Of a DNA stretch of 64,000 nucleotides, positions 17,621-26,450 are shown in pieces. How positions within the stretch are numbered: position 1 is the first letter of the stretch; each line of letters opens with the position of its first letter. Below the pieces are notes generated by a model. The model was not told the origin of the DNA, did not search any database, and worked only from the letters and a program-made list of their open reading frames with translations. Location of the stretch: positions 2,410,501-2,474,500 of the forward strand of contig NZ_CP013661.2 in assembly GCF_001465835.2 (NCBI RefSeq), read 5' to 3'. The position numbers and the translations under genes are program-made. The stretch comes from Planococcus kocurii. GTDB lineage: Bacteria; Bacillota; Bacilli; Bacillales_A; Planococcaceae.

Positions 17621-19078
17621 ATGCGTGGAATAATGATTCAAGGAACTTCATCAGATGTCGGAAAAAGCATGATATGTACAGCTTTTTGTCGAATTTTTTC
17701 TGATGAAGGATTCGAAGTAGCTCCTTTTAAATCGCAGAACATGTCGAACAATTCCTACGTCACAATACTTGGCGAAGAGATTGGTCGCGCGCAAGGTGTT
17801 CAAGCAGAAGCAGCGCGTGTTTTAGCGACCGTAGACATGAATCCAATCTTACTGAAACCTGAAAGTGGTATGAAATCGCAAGTGATTTTATTTGGTAAAA
17901 AACTTGAAACGATGGATGGTATGGATTACCGAGCACAGTTTTACGAAAAAGGATTGAAAGCAATCGATCAAGCACTAGCGAATTTGGCGCAAGACTTTAC
18001 TCATCTAGTTATTGAAGGAGCTGGCAGTCCAGCTGAAGTCAACTTAAACGACCGCGAGATAGTTAATATGACGGTTGCTAAACGTGCAGATGTTCCGGTA
18101 ATTTTAGTAGCCGATATCGAACGAGGTGGTGTTTTTGCATCGATTATCGGAACGCTCGCTTTAATACCCGAAAAACAGCGAGTTAAGGGTCTAATCATTA
18201 ATAAATTCAGAGGCGACGTACAGCTTTTTGAAGAGGGTATCCGTTTTCTTGAATCGTATACAGGCATACCGGTACTCGGAGTTATCCCTCATATGGATCG
18301 TCATGAAATCGAGCAAGAAGATTCGCTTGGAGTTCAAGCTGTCCAGCAGATATCCAGAGTTGAACATGCGATTGAACTAGTTGTCTGCAAACATCCTTAT
18401 ATGTCAAACTTCACAGATATTGAACCTTTTCTCAAAGAACCAGATATCACCATTCGTTGGGCTGAAACGGTTGCTGATATTGGACATCCAGATATTTTGC
18501 TGTTACCAGGCACGAAAAGCACCATTGCAGATCTGCGCTACTGGAAACAGCAAAAGCTTGGAGCCAAACTGAGTGAACTGTACGGCGACACATGGATTGT
18601 CGGTTTGTGCGGAGGCTTTCAACTGTTTGCTGAAACCTTAACAGATTCACAAGGTTACGACGGCACAGCAGTAGAAAATGAAGAAGGATTTAGCTTGATC
18701 CCATCTATGCATGTGGAGTTTCAAAAGCAGAAAATGGTTCGACGCCAGAGAGGTACAGTAAAGTTTGAACATGCAGAAGTTGAAGTCGCAGGTTATGAAA
18801 TTCATCACGGTAAAGTGACAGCATCCGCTTATCCGCTTATGCATTGTGGAGATATTGGAGAGGGTTATTTTCATAATCGGCTACTAGGCACACATCTACA
18901 TGGGTTTTTTCAGGATCTACACTGCCGTACTGCGTTTCTCGCACCCATTCGAAGGCAGAAAAATCTACCAATACCTTCACCTGAAGTAGTGAAGGATCCT
19001 TTTGATCGCTGGGCCGGACATGTTAAAAGTCATCTCGACTGGGAGAAAGTCATAGAAATAATGGAAGCCGATCAATGA
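17621..19078 (+). CDS. cobQ: Adenosylcobyric acid synthase (glutamine-hydrolysing)
   Basis: The 485-residue enzyme amidates four side chains of the corrin ring using glutamine and ATP. It has the N-terminal dethiobiotin-synthetase-like P-loop MIQGTSSDVGKSMICTAF and PFKSQNMSNNS. The class I amidotransferase part follows, with the nucleophile in WIVGLCGGFQLFAETL and the histidine in YEIHHGKV. Length is normal. ATG 17621 follows AGAAGGAAG. Its presence suggests incompletely amidated corrinoids can be salvaged too. Confidence 0.95.
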   Translation: MRGIMIQGTSSDVGKSMICTAFCRIFSDEGFEVAPFKSQNMSNNSYVTILGEEIGRAQGVQAEAARVLATVDMNPILLKPESGMKSQVILFGKKLETMDGMDYRAQFYEKGLKAIDQALANLAQDFTHLVIEGAGSPAEVNLNDREIVNMTVAKRADVPVILVADIERGGVFASIIGTLALIPEKQRVKGLIINKFRGDVQLFEEGIRFLESYTGIPVLGVIPHMDRHEIEQEDSLGVQAVQQISRVEHAIELVVCKHPYMSNFTDIEPFLKEPDITIRWAETVADIGHPDILLLPGTKSTIADLRYWKQQKLGAKLSELYGDTWIVGLCGGFQLFAETLTDSQGYDGTAVENEEGFSLIPSMHVEFQKQKMVRRQRGTVKFEHAEVEVAGYEIHHGKVTASAYPLMHCGDIGEGYFHNRLLGTHLHGFFQDLHCRTAFLAPIRRQKNLPIPSPEVVKDPFDRWAGHVKSHLDWEKVIEIMEADQ

Positions 19079-19845
19079 GCCGGCAGCTAAGAACAGGCCT
19101 TTTATTAGCGCTTCAATTTTTTTCAGTGATCCCGGTGAAAAAACAATTACCAATGGAAAAAATTCATATTACGGCGATGTATGCGATGCTGCCACTAGTA
19201 GGCATCCTTTTCGGCAGTGTTCTAGCAGTGTCGGTTTGGTTGTTACGTGATGCGACGGATGTCAGTTCATTGCTAATCGGCTTTGTCGTTGTCGCAATCG
19301 GCCTGGTGGTAACCGGAGGATTGCATATGGACGGACTGGCAGATACGGGCGATGCTTATTTTTCTTATCAAGACCGAGAAAAACGCTTAGCTATTATGGC
19401 AGATCCGCGGATTGGTGCTTTTGGAACGATGGTGTTACTACTGGCGATTGTTGGAAAAGTGATTGTCGTGGCCGAATCGGTAGACTCTGTTTCTCTAGCA
19501 GTGATTTTATTGATTCCTGTTTTTTCAAGAATTGGCATGCTGGCCTTGTTCAGCTCAACCAAGTCAGCAAAACTTGATGGACTTGCAGCATTCTTTCAGC
19601 AACGGACAAATCATAAAGTCGTCTGGCTACTGGCGGTTGCATGGCTGGTTTTTAGCTTTGCTGTGACCGTTTGGAGTACGACTAGTTGGATTGCGCTGAT
19701 TTTGTTGGTGCTGTTACTTGCCTCACTTTGGCTGTACCGCGCTTGGTGCCTAAAGAATTTTGGCGGTGTTACAGGTGATTTGTTCGGCGCTTATGTGGAA
19801 GGAGTGGAAATTTTATTATGGATCAGTCTTTTGTTCTTCGTTTAA
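19075..19845 (+). CDS. cobS: Adenosylcobinamide-GDP ribazoletransferase (cobalamin synthase)
   Basis: The 256-residue multi-pass membrane protein joins adenosylcobinamide-GDP to alpha-ribazole (or its phosphate), the step that completes the nucleotide loop. The CobS signatures GGLHMDGLADTGDAYFS and MADPRIGAFG are present, and the C-terminus has NFGGVTGDLFGAYVE. The start ATGA overlaps the cobQ stop by four bases, indicating coupled translation. Confidence 0.95.
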   Translation: MSRQLRTGLLLALQFFSVIPVKKQLPMEKIHITAMYAMLPLVGILFGSVLAVSVWLLRDATDVSSLLIGFVVVAIGLVVTGGLHMDGLADTGDAYFSYQDREKRLAIMADPRIGAFGTMVLLLAIVGKVIVVAESVDSVSLAVILLIPVFSRIGMLALFSSTKSAKLDGLAAFFQQRTNHKVVWLLAVAWLVFSFAVTVWSTTSWIALILLVLLLASLWLYRAWCLKNFGGVTGDLFGAYVEGVEILLWISLLFFV

Positions 19846-20402
19846 TTCGCCATGCCGCTACACGAGGCAATGAACAAAAACGCTATATCGGTTGGACCGA
19901 TGAATCCATTTTGCCCTTTAAAGCCACGCCTGACCTGCAGATAAAAAAAGTTGTGGGCAGCGATTTAAAGCGGTGTCGAGAAACTGCTGCTATCCTGTTT
20001 CCCAATGCAGTTTACCAGGCAAACAGAAATTTTCGGGAATGTCATTTCGGTCAATGGGAAATGAAAACTTACGATGAGTTGAAAAGTAGTCAATTGTATC
20101 GGAACTGGATAGATCACCCTTGGCAGATCAGACCACCAAGTGGTGAAAGTCTCGCTGACATGGCGGAGCGAGTCGAACGAGGTCTGAAGAAACTGCCAGA
20201 AGGTAAAGCGATTACGCTCGTTCTTCACGGCGGACCGATTCGTTACTTAATTGCTGAAGCTTTGGGTGACAAATTTCAAAATCAAACTGCGCTGCATGGT
20301 GGTTGCCACATGTTAACGTGGCAGAGTCGCCAAGCGTTCGAGGAGCGTGAATTATGCACATCGTTTTCGGTGGAGCCTTTAACGGCAAACGGCAATACGT
20401 AA
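19818..20402 (+). CDS. cobC: Alpha-ribazole phosphatase, histidine phosphatase family
   Basis: The 194-residue protein has the phosphoglycerate-mutase-type RHG motif in the variant LIRHAATRGNEQKRYIGW, plus SDLKRCRETAAILF, FRECHFGQWE and LVLHGGPIRYL. It removes phosphate from alpha-ribazole phosphate or from adenosylcobalamin phosphate. The ATG lies 28 bases inside cobS after GGAGTGG. Context is the main reason for CobC over a general phosphatase. Confidence 0.85.
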   Translation: MDQSFVLRLIRHAATRGNEQKRYIGWTDESILPFKATPDLQIKKVVGSDLKRCRETAAILFPNAVYQANRNFRECHFGQWEMKTYDELKSSQLYRNWIDHPWQIRPPSGESLADMAERVERGLKKLPEGKAITLVLHGGPIRYLIAEALGDKFQNQTALHGGCHMLTWQSRQAFEERELCTSFSVEPLTANGNT

Positions 20403-20782
20403 AAGAGCAATTGAAAACCCATAATGTTGACTGGAATGAAGCTCGGTTACCTGAAATAGCAACTCGAGAAACCGTCGTTATTGCAGGTTTAGAAAATTGG
20501 GTGAGACAACAACTTGAACAAGGTTTTTCAGAACAGTATATGATAGAACAAGTAAGGAAAATAGCTGGCCAGAAACAACTGTTGCAAATTTGGGTGCTGA
20601 CAGATTTGAATCGCGGCATCGTGCCGACTGAGCGGATCGAGCGTGAAATGCGCGACGTTCTTGGCCGGTTGTATCAATTTTTATTTCATGAAGCAGAAAG
20701 TATTACACGAATTTGGTACGGCATTCCACAAACAATAAAAGGGGCGGATCAAGATGAAAATTTACACAAAAACAGGCGATAA
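20354..20782 (+). CDS. Short CobU-like protein with degenerate P-loop
   Basis: The 142-residue protein begins MHIVFGGAFNGKRQYV, a P-loop-like start in which the SGKS core is changed to NGKR. The C-terminal half, LTDLNRGIVPTERIEREMRDVLGRLYQFL, fits the CobU VxNEVGxGIVPxxxxxRxFRD pattern, and IWYGIPQTIKG fits the family end. It lacks the guanylyl-accepting His segment and the central DCxTxWL segment. It may act with the P-loop copy at 17068 or have a changed role. AGGAGCG precedes ATG 20354, and the gene overlaps cobC by 49 bases and the next gene by 29. Confidence 0.75.
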   Translation: MHIVFGGAFNGKRQYVKEQLKTHNVDWNEARLPEIATRETVVIAGLENWVRQQLEQGFSEQYMIEQVRKIAGQKQLLQIWVLTDLNRGIVPTERIEREMRDVLGRLYQFLFHEAESITRIWYGIPQTIKGADQDENLHKNRR

Positions 20783-21344
20783 AGGGCAAACTAGTTTAAT
20801 CGGAGCACGTACGGATAAAGATGCACCACGCGTAGAAGCCTATGGCACTATTGACGAAGTGAATTCGTTTATTGGCAAGGCGATGACGGAATTGGCACCG
20901 GAAAAATACGCCGATTTGTTAGAAGACCTAGAAGCGATACAAAACGAATTATTCGATTGCGGCGGAGATTTAGCTGACGTTCGAAAAGAGCCGAATTTTA
21001 AGATGACGGAAGTACCCGTTGAAGTTTTAGAAAAACGCATCGATGAACTAATGGAAGAACCGCCACTACTTGAACGCTTCATTTTACCAGGAGGATCACC
21101 AGCAGCTGCAACTTTGCATATTGCACGTACGATTACGCGTCGTGCTGAGCGACAAACAGTGACGTTGATGAGATCAGGCGAAGAGTTTCCACTAGTCGTT
21201 CAACGTTATTTAAACCGTTTATCGGATTATCTATTTGCGGCATCGCGTGTCGTCAATTCACGTGCAGGTGTGCCAGATAATGAGTATGTTCGTAGCGCTA
21301 AAGTCTTTAAAGGCGGCGGACGCGGCAAGAAATCGGCCGAGTGA
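20754..21344 (+). CDS. Cob(I)alamin adenosyltransferase, PduO type
   Basis: The 196-residue PduO-type (YvqK-like) enzyme transfers the adenosyl group of ATP to cob(I)alamin, making the coenzyme form. Family motifs are IYTKTGDKGQTSLIG at the N-terminus, VEAYGTIDEVNSFIG, LPGGSPAAATLHIARTITRRAER and LNRLSDYLF. It starts inside the preceding gene with GGGGCGG upstream. Its product is the cofactor of IcmF encoded 10 kb downstream. Confidence 0.95.
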   Translation: MKIYTKTGDKGQTSLIGARTDKDAPRVEAYGTIDEVNSFIGKAMTELAPEKYADLLEDLEAIQNELFDCGGDLADVRKEPNFKMTEVPVEVLEKRIDELMEEPPLLERFILPGGSPAAATLHIARTITRRAERQTVTLMRSGEEFPLVVQRYLNRLSDYLFAASRVVNSRAGVPDNEYVRSAKVFKGGGRGKKSAE

Positions 21345-21345
21345 G

Positions 21346-21840
21346 ATGACAACAAAAAAATTAGCGCTTGCGGCGTTATTTATTAGTTTATCGGCAATCG
21401 GCGGGATGATTAAAATTCCGCTTGGCATCACGTCTATTGCGCTCGATTCGATGCCCGCATTAATTGCGGTGCTGTTTTTTACAGCACCTCTGGCAGCTAT
21501 CATTGCGGCATTTGGTCACTTGATTTCGGCGCTATTTGGCGGTATGCCACTCGGACCATTACACCTGATTATTGCAGTCGAAATGTGGCTTGTTGTTTGG
21601 CTGTTCGCAAAACTGCATCAAGCAGGTAGGCATTGGTTGAAATGGCTGGCATTTGTTATCGGCAATGGAGTAGTAGCGGCAGTGCCGTTTTACTTTTTGC
21701 TGTCGCCTGCATTTTTTTATGCGTCCGTGCCAGGACTGTTAATTGCTGCTTCTATTAATGCAGCAGTTGCTGCTCTTTTAATGCCGTATGTCCTAAAAGC
21801 TAGTGGAGGTTCACACTATGCGTCACGAAATATGGATTGA
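21346..21840 (+). CDS. cblT: ECF transporter S component, probable alpha-ribazole transporter CblT
   Basis: The 164-residue protein is very hydrophobic with about five to six membrane segments and the small-residue-rich pattern of ECF S components (MTTKKLALAALFISLSAIGGM at the start, FGHLISALFGGMPLGPLHL in the middle). In Listeria and Geobacillus an S component of this kind, CblT, imports alpha-ribazole and is paired with the kinase CblS. The next gene here is CblS-like, so CblT is favoured over a cobalamin S component. ATG 21346 lies one base after the previous stop codon. Confidence 0.75.
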   Translation: MTTKKLALAALFISLSAIGGMIKIPLGITSIALDSMPALIAVLFFTAPLAAIIAAFGHLISALFGGMPLGPLHLIIAVEMWLVVWLFAKLHQAGRHWLKWLAFVIGNGVVAAVPFYFLLSPAFFYASVPGLLIAASINAAVAALLMPYVLKASGGSHYASRNMD

Positions 21841-22495
21841 TGACTTTGTCATTACGTCGGACAATGCAGCAGGAATTGGTGAAAAACAGCACGACATCAT
21901 CTATGCGCCTAATGCCACTACTGCGAAGTTTGCGGCACGCGTCGCGCTACTTGAACAATGGGCTGCAGGTAGCGAACCAGACGCAGTGCTGCTTCATAAC
22001 TTTAGTGGAGCTGCTGAGTGGAACGATTACGTTACGGGTCTAACTGAACTATTTACTGAAGCAGAAACGCTAGTGCCCTCCATTTCGGGAAGTACAGAAA
22101 GCAATATGCCGACGCTGCAATCGGGTATTTCTGTAACAATGATTGGTAAACGAAAAAGAAATTTTATGCCGGCAGATGCTCTTAGGTGGTTTGCTTATGG
22201 TGTTCCACTTGTTGGGGAAGACGTGCTGACTAAGGTGGATCAAATTGCGGATCTTGTTCTCCTCAAGACAGCCCTTGAAACAGCCTTGATCGAACGTATT
22301 TGGCCAGTCGGTTCAAAAGGAATCGCACAAGAGTTTGAGTTATTGATGGAGCGTCGTGTGGGAATATCCACTGCGCTTAACACAGAAACTTCTGGCGGTC
22401 CGGCGACGTGTGTTTTGGTCGGTGTACAGCACAGTAAAGCTGAATACGCTCAGCGTTACTTTGGGGAAAATCTTTTTGAGATAGAGTTTAGATAG
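21818..22495 (+). CDS. cblS: AIR-synthase-related protein, probable alpha-ribazole kinase CblS
   Basis: The 225-residue protein resembles PurM-like (AIR synthase-related) ATP-binding proteins: it has SGSTESNMPTLQSGISVTMIGK and PADALRWFAYGVPLVGEDVL. The alpha-ribazole kinase CblS belongs to this group and makes alpha-ribazole phosphate from imported alpha-ribazole, bypassing CobT. ATG 21818 follows GTGGAGG and overlaps cblT by 23 bases. It is the last gene of the riboswitch operon. The assignment rests on family resemblance plus pairing with cblT; no enzyme data exist in the sequence. Confidence 0.75.
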   Translation: MRHEIWIDDFVITSDNAAGIGEKQHDIIYAPNATTAKFAARVALLEQWAAGSEPDAVLLHNFSGAAEWNDYVTGLTELFTEAETLVPSISGSTESNMPTLQSGISVTMIGKRKRNFMPADALRWFAYGVPLVGEDVLTKVDQIADLVLLKTALETALIERIWPVGSKGIAQEFELLMERRVGISTALNTETSGGPATCVLVGVQHSKAEYAQRYFGENLFEIEFR

Positions 22496-22497
22496 AG

Positions 22498-22532
22498 AAA
22501 AGCATCATCCATTCTTTAGGATGATGCTTTTT
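22498..22532 (+). terminator. Terminator of the cobalamin salvage operon
   Basis: AAAAGCATCATCC and GGATGATGCTTTTT form a perfect stem with a T-run immediately after the cblS stop. Confidence 0.92.
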
Positions 22533-22654
22533 ATTTATAGAGTAGAAAGTCAAGAGAGTTCTGCACCTAGCATTTTTTCAGCGTACATCTAACAAATTTT
22601 TCTTATATAAATACAAGTAAACTCTGACAATTTAAAAATTATTCAAAATATAAG

Positions 22655-22684
22655 TTGACTGAGTGCTCATTCATATTTTAATAT
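22655..22684 (+). promoter_or_regulatory. fadF promoter with a FadR-like operator
   Basis: TTGACT (22655-22660) and TAATAT (22679-22684) form a sigma-A promoter with an 18-base spacer. Between them lies TGACTGAGTGCTCATTCA (22656-22673), an almost perfect palindrome that agrees with the Bacillus FadR box TGAATGAnTAnTCATTCA at 13 of 15 fixed positions. A repressor bound there would block RNA polymerase, with release by long-chain acyl-CoA. The rest of the 274-base gap after cblS is AT-rich with no other feature seen. Confidence 0.7.
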
Positions 22685-22769
22685 AGAACATAGTATCGAC
22701 AAGCTGCTGTCATTCACGTAAACTTTGAGTAAGTTATTTTTAGAATATACACACAAGGGGGATCTCGCG

Positions 22770-24905
22770 ATGGAACCATTGTTAATTGCAAACTGGATTT
22801 TATTCATAGCTGTAACCGCTTACGCAGTTTATCTCTTCATCTATTTATTGAAGTCGAGATATGATTTTATCCAACTCGGTAAAAAAGTCGAGTTTGAAGA
22901 AAATTTTAACGAGCGTTTGCGTAAAGTTATGGTCAACGTATTTGGTCAGAAAAAATTATTGAAAGATAAGAAGAGCGGGACCATTCACGTTATGTTCTTC
23001 TATGGCTTCTTGTTAGTTCAAGCGAGCGCTATTGATTTTATTATTAAGGGGTTATCGCCAGATTCACATTTACCGCTTGGACCTCTTTACCCAGCGTTTA
23101 CTTTTTTCCAAGAAATTGTGACGTTAACCATTTTGGTTGCTGTGATTTGGGCGTTTTACCGACGTTATATTGAAAAGCTTGTTCGCTTGAAACGCGGATG
23201 GAAATCAGGACTTGTTCTTATTTTCATCGGTGGATTAATGGTAACAGTACTGATCGGTAACGGAATGAACATGATTTGGCACGGCCATGAAGCTGCCTGG
23301 ACTGAACCAGTTGCTTCTTTAGTCGCGGGCGCATTTGCTTGGTTACCTGAAGCTGCAACCATTTCGATTTTCTACGTGATGTGGTGGGCACATTTGCTAT
23401 TCCTGCTGACGTTCTTAGTTTATGTACCACAATCAAAACACGCTCACTTAATCTTCGGACCAGTGAATACATGGTTCCACAGAGTAGATCATGTAGGTCG
23501 CTTAAAGCCAATCAACTTTGAAGAAATGGAAGACGAAGAAGATCCGGATGCGATGCCATCATTTGGAGTCGGGAAAATCACTGATTTCTCACAAAGCCAA
23601 ATGATTGATTTCTATGCTTGTGTAGAATGTGGACGCTGTACGAATATGTGTCCAGCGACGGGGACAGGGAAAATGTTGTCGCCGATGGATTTGATTACGA
23701 AATTACGTGACAACCTGACAAACACAGGTGCTGTCATGACGCAGAAAAAACCTTGGGTGCCGGCAATGGCATTCAATAATACGCAAGGAAACCAGTTGGC
23801 AATGGCTGCGGGCGCTGAAGGCATTACAATCGACGAACTATACAGCCCGAGCTTAATTGGAGACGTTATTACAGAAGAAGAAATTTGGGCGTGTACGACT
23901 TGCCGAAACTGTGAAGACCAATGTCCAGTTATGAACGAGCACGTAGACAAAATCATTGATCTTCGCCGTTATTTAGTAATGACAGAAGGAAAAATGAATC
24001 CGGATGCGCAGCGCGCGATGACAAACATCGAACGTCAAGGAAATCCTTGGGGTCTTAACCGTAAAGAAAAAGAAAATTGGAGAGATGCACGTCCAGATAT
24101 TCAAATTCCGACAGTGAAAGAAATGAACAAAGCAGGCGAAGAGTTTGAATTCCTATTCTGGGTTGGCTCGATGGGATCATTCGACAGCCGTTCGCAAAAA
24201 ATTGCTTTGTCATTTGCTCGATTGATGAACGAAGCAGGCGTGAAATTCGCCATTCTCGGTAACAAAGAGAAAAACTCAGGCGATACACCACGTCGACTTG
24301 GTAATGAATTCTTGTTCCAAGAATTAGCGACAGCTAATATTAAAGAGTTCGAAAAAGCGGAGATTAAGAAAATCGTTACAATCGATCCGCACGCTTACAA
24401 TATCTTTAAAAACGAATACCCGGATTTTGGTTTTAAAGTTGAAGTTTATCACCATACGGAAATGTTGTTTGATCTCGTTCAAGAGGGACGTCTAAAACCA
24501 CAATTCCCGGTAAACGAACGAATCACATTCCATGATTCTTGTTACCTTGGTCGCTACAACGATGTTTACGATGCACCGCGTGAAATACTGAAAGCGATTG
24601 AAGGCGTAGAATTAGTTGAAATGAAACGTAATCGTGAAGACGGCATGTGCTGTGGAGCTGGTGGCGGAATGATGTGGATGGAAGAAGATGTAGGCCACCG
24701 TGTTAACGTTGCCCGTACTGAGCAAGCACTTGAAGTTAGCCCGACGATGATTTCTTCTGGCTGCCCGTATTGCTTAACCATGTTATCAGACGGAACAAAA
24801 GCGAAAGAAGTCGAAGAACAAGTTGGCACATACGACGTAGCTGAACTATTGGAAATGGCGGTTCTTGGAAACGTGGCACCAGAGCCGGAAGCAATTGTTC
24901 AATAA
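22770..24905 (+). CDS. fadF: FadF-like (Fe-S)-binding membrane oxidoreductase
   Basis: The 711-residue protein has several N-terminal membrane segments (about residues 1-235, haem-type NarI-like), then two 4Fe-4S motifs (CVECGRCTNMCPATG and CTTCRNCEDQCPVMNEH) and two CCG domains with the cysteine-rich HDSCYLGRYNDVYDAPR and MCCGAGGGMMWMEE. FadF-type proteins probably pass electrons from acyl-CoA dehydrogenases into the respiratory chain. ATG 22770 is preferred over an upstream TTG because AAGGGGGAT precedes it. It leads the beta-oxidation cluster, like B. subtilis ywjF-acdA. Confidence 0.9.
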   Translation: MEPLLIANWILFIAVTAYAVYLFIYLLKSRYDFIQLGKKVEFEENFNERLRKVMVNVFGQKKLLKDKKSGTIHVMFFYGFLLVQASAIDFIIKGLSPDSHLPLGPLYPAFTFFQEIVTLTILVAVIWAFYRRYIEKLVRLKRGWKSGLVLIFIGGLMVTVLIGNGMNMIWHGHEAAWTEPVASLVAGAFAWLPEAATISIFYVMWWAHLLFLLTFLVYVPQSKHAHLIFGPVNTWFHRVDHVGRLKPINFEEMEDEEDPDAMPSFGVGKITDFSQSQMIDFYACVECGRCTNMCPATGTGKMLSPMDLITKLRDNLTNTGAVMTQKKPWVPAMAFNNTQGNQLAMAAGAEGITIDELYSPSLIGDVITEEEIWACTTCRNCEDQCPVMNEHVDKIIDLRRYLVMTEGKMNPDAQRAMTNIERQGNPWGLNRKEKENWRDARPDIQIPTVKEMNKAGEEFEFLFWVGSMGSFDSRSQKIALSFARLMNEAGVKFAILGNKEKNSGDTPRRLGNEFLFQELATANIKEFEKAEIKKIVTIDPHAYNIFKNEYPDFGFKVEVYHHTEMLFDLVQEGRLKPQFPVNERITFHDSCYLGRYNDVYDAPREILKAIEGVELVEMKRNREDGMCCGAGGGMMWMEEDVGHRVNVARTEQALEVSPTMISSGCPYCLTMLSDGTKAKEVEEQVGTYDVAELLEMAVLGNVAPEPEAIVQ

Positions 24906-25014
24906 CTAGCAGCCTCGTGAAGATTTTCTTGAGTTCTTCTGGTCAAATTAATGAGCCAGCAATAAATAATTGATTAATGACAGAAGATTGAGTAGAATAA
25001 CAGCATAAGTAATA

Positions 25015-25046
25015 AAAAAAAGGGAGTAGAATACTCCCTTTTCTTT
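25015..25046 (+). terminator. Terminator between fadF and the thiolase gene
   Basis: AAAAAGGGAGT-AGAAT-ACTCCCTTTTCTTTT is a clear stem and T-run about 110 bases after the fadF stop. The thiolase gene therefore probably has its own promoter. Confidence 0.85.
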
Positions 25047-25057
25047 TCGGTAAAAAT

Positions 25058-25075
25058 CGAGCGAGCGTTCAGTCA
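25058..25075 (+). promoter_or_regulatory. Second, weaker FadR-like operator
   Basis: CGAGCGAGCGTTCAGTCA fits the FadR-box pattern well in its right half (TCAGTCA against TCATTCA) and weakly in its left half. It sits between the fadF terminator and the thiolase gene, where an operator would be expected. Confidence 0.35.
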
Positions 25076-25213
25076 CTAAATGAACTAAAAATAATTCGAG
25101 TGATTTATTTGTCACGAAGCTAGTAGACCCATGCAAGAGCATGGCGTTTGAGTCGTGTAGTTTACACGATATCCGAACACAATATAAGAGGTATTTCTTT
25201 TTTTAAAAGAAGT

Positions 25214-25227
25214 TGAAACCGTTTTCA
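25214..25227 (+). promoter_or_regulatory. CcpA binding site (cre)
   Basis: TGAAACCGTTTTCA agrees with every fixed position of the cre consensus TGWNANCGNTNWCA and is a near-perfect palindrome. It lies 28 bases upstream of the thiolase start, a position that would give carbon catabolite repression of the beta-oxidation operon. Confidence 0.7.
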
Positions 25228-25254
25228 AGAAAGCACAAAGGGAGGAAAATCATC

Positions 25255-26448
25255 ATGGCAAAAACAGTCATTATCGACGGGGCACGTACGGCATTTGGGA
25301 AATTCGGAGGTAACTTGAGTACGCTAACAGCAAGTGACCTTGGAGCAGAAGCCATCAAAGCCGCGATGAGCCGTGCAGCTATTCAACCAGAAGACGTTCA
25401 AGAAGTGATCATGGGTAATGTGTTGCAAGCAGGACAAGGCCAAATTCCTTCTCGTCAAGCTGCGACAAAAGCAGGGATTCCATACAACGTAAAATCTGAA
25501 ACGATCAATAAAGTCTGTGCATCGGGTATGCGCAGTGTCACCTTAGCCGATCAACTTATCCGTTTAGGTGATGAAGAAGTCATTGTTGCAGGTGGCATGG
25601 AATCGATGTCCAATGCACCTTATTATTTACCAAAAGCACGCTGGGGTCTTCGTATGGGAGACGCTCAAGTCGTCGACGGCATGGTTCATGACGGTTTGTC
25701 ATGCTCATTCCACCCAGACCGTGTTCACATGGGAACTTACGGCAACTCAACTGCTGAAGACTTTGACTTGTCTCGTGAAGAGCAAGACGAGTGGTCAGCT
25801 CGTTCGCATGAACGTGCGATCAAAGCAAAAGATTTGTTTGCAGAAGAAATTGTGGCAATCGACATTCCGCAACGCAAAGGAGATCCAATTACAGTTGATG
25901 TGGATGAAGCTCCGCGCGCCAATTCAACAATTGAAGCATTAGCAAAGCTAAAACCAGCATTCGGTAAAGATGGCACCATTACTGCTGGAAACGCACCTGG
26001 AATTAATGACGGAGCGGCGGCACTTGTCTTAATGAGTGAAGAACGAGCACAAAAAGAAGACAAAAAAGTTTTGGCTCACATTCTTTCACATACAGAAGTC
26101 GCAATCGAACCACATCGTTTCCCAGAAACTCCTGGAATCGTCATCAACGAGCTATTAAAGAAAACAGGTAAATCGTTAGACGACATCGATTTATTCGAAA
26201 TTAACGAAGCGTTTGCAGCAGTTGCATTAGCGAGTTCAAAAATTGCTGGGCTTGACGCTGAAAAAGTGAACGTCAATGGGGGGTCTGTAGCACTTGGTCA
26301 CCCAATTGGTGCAAGTGGTGCACGCATTATTCTGACACTCGCTTACGAATTAAAACGTCGCGGAGGCGGCATCGGTATCGCAGCAATCTGCTCAGGTGGC
26401 GGACAAGGCGACGCGATTATGATCAGCGTTCCTAAGGAGGAAAAATAA
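25255..26448 (+). CDS. Acetyl-CoA C-acetyltransferase (thiolase)
   Basis: The 397-residue thiolase cleaves 3-ketoacyl-CoA or condenses acetyl-CoA. The nucleophile is C88 in [21 protein letters not shown] and the second catalytic cysteine in [11 protein letters not shown] are intact. ATG 25255 follows AAGGGAGG. It starts a run of five genes for acyl-CoA breakdown followed by icmF, spaced by 2-17 bases. B. subtilis MmgA is the closest named relative by context, but the same enzyme class is also called AtoB or ThlA. Confidence 0.95.
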   Translation: MAKTVIIDGARTAFGKFGGNLSTLTASDLGAEAIKAAMSRAAIQPEDVQEVIMGNVLQAGQGQIPSRQAATKAGIPYNVKSETINKVCASGMRSVTLADQLIRLGDEEVIVAGGMESMSNAPYYLPKARWGLRMGDAQVVDGMVHDGLSCSFHPDRVHMGTYGNSTAEDFDLSREEQDEWSARSHERAIKAKDLFAEEIVAIDIPQRKGDPITVDVDEAPRANSTIEALAKLKPAFGKDGTITAGNAPGINDGAAALVLMSEERAQKEDKKVLAHILSHTEVAIEPHRFPETPGIVINELLKKTGKSLDDIDLFEINEAFAAVALASSKIAGLDAEKVNVNGGSVALGHPIGASGARIILTLAYELKRRGGGIGIAAICSGGGQGDAIMISVPKEEK

Positions 26449-26450
26449 GC

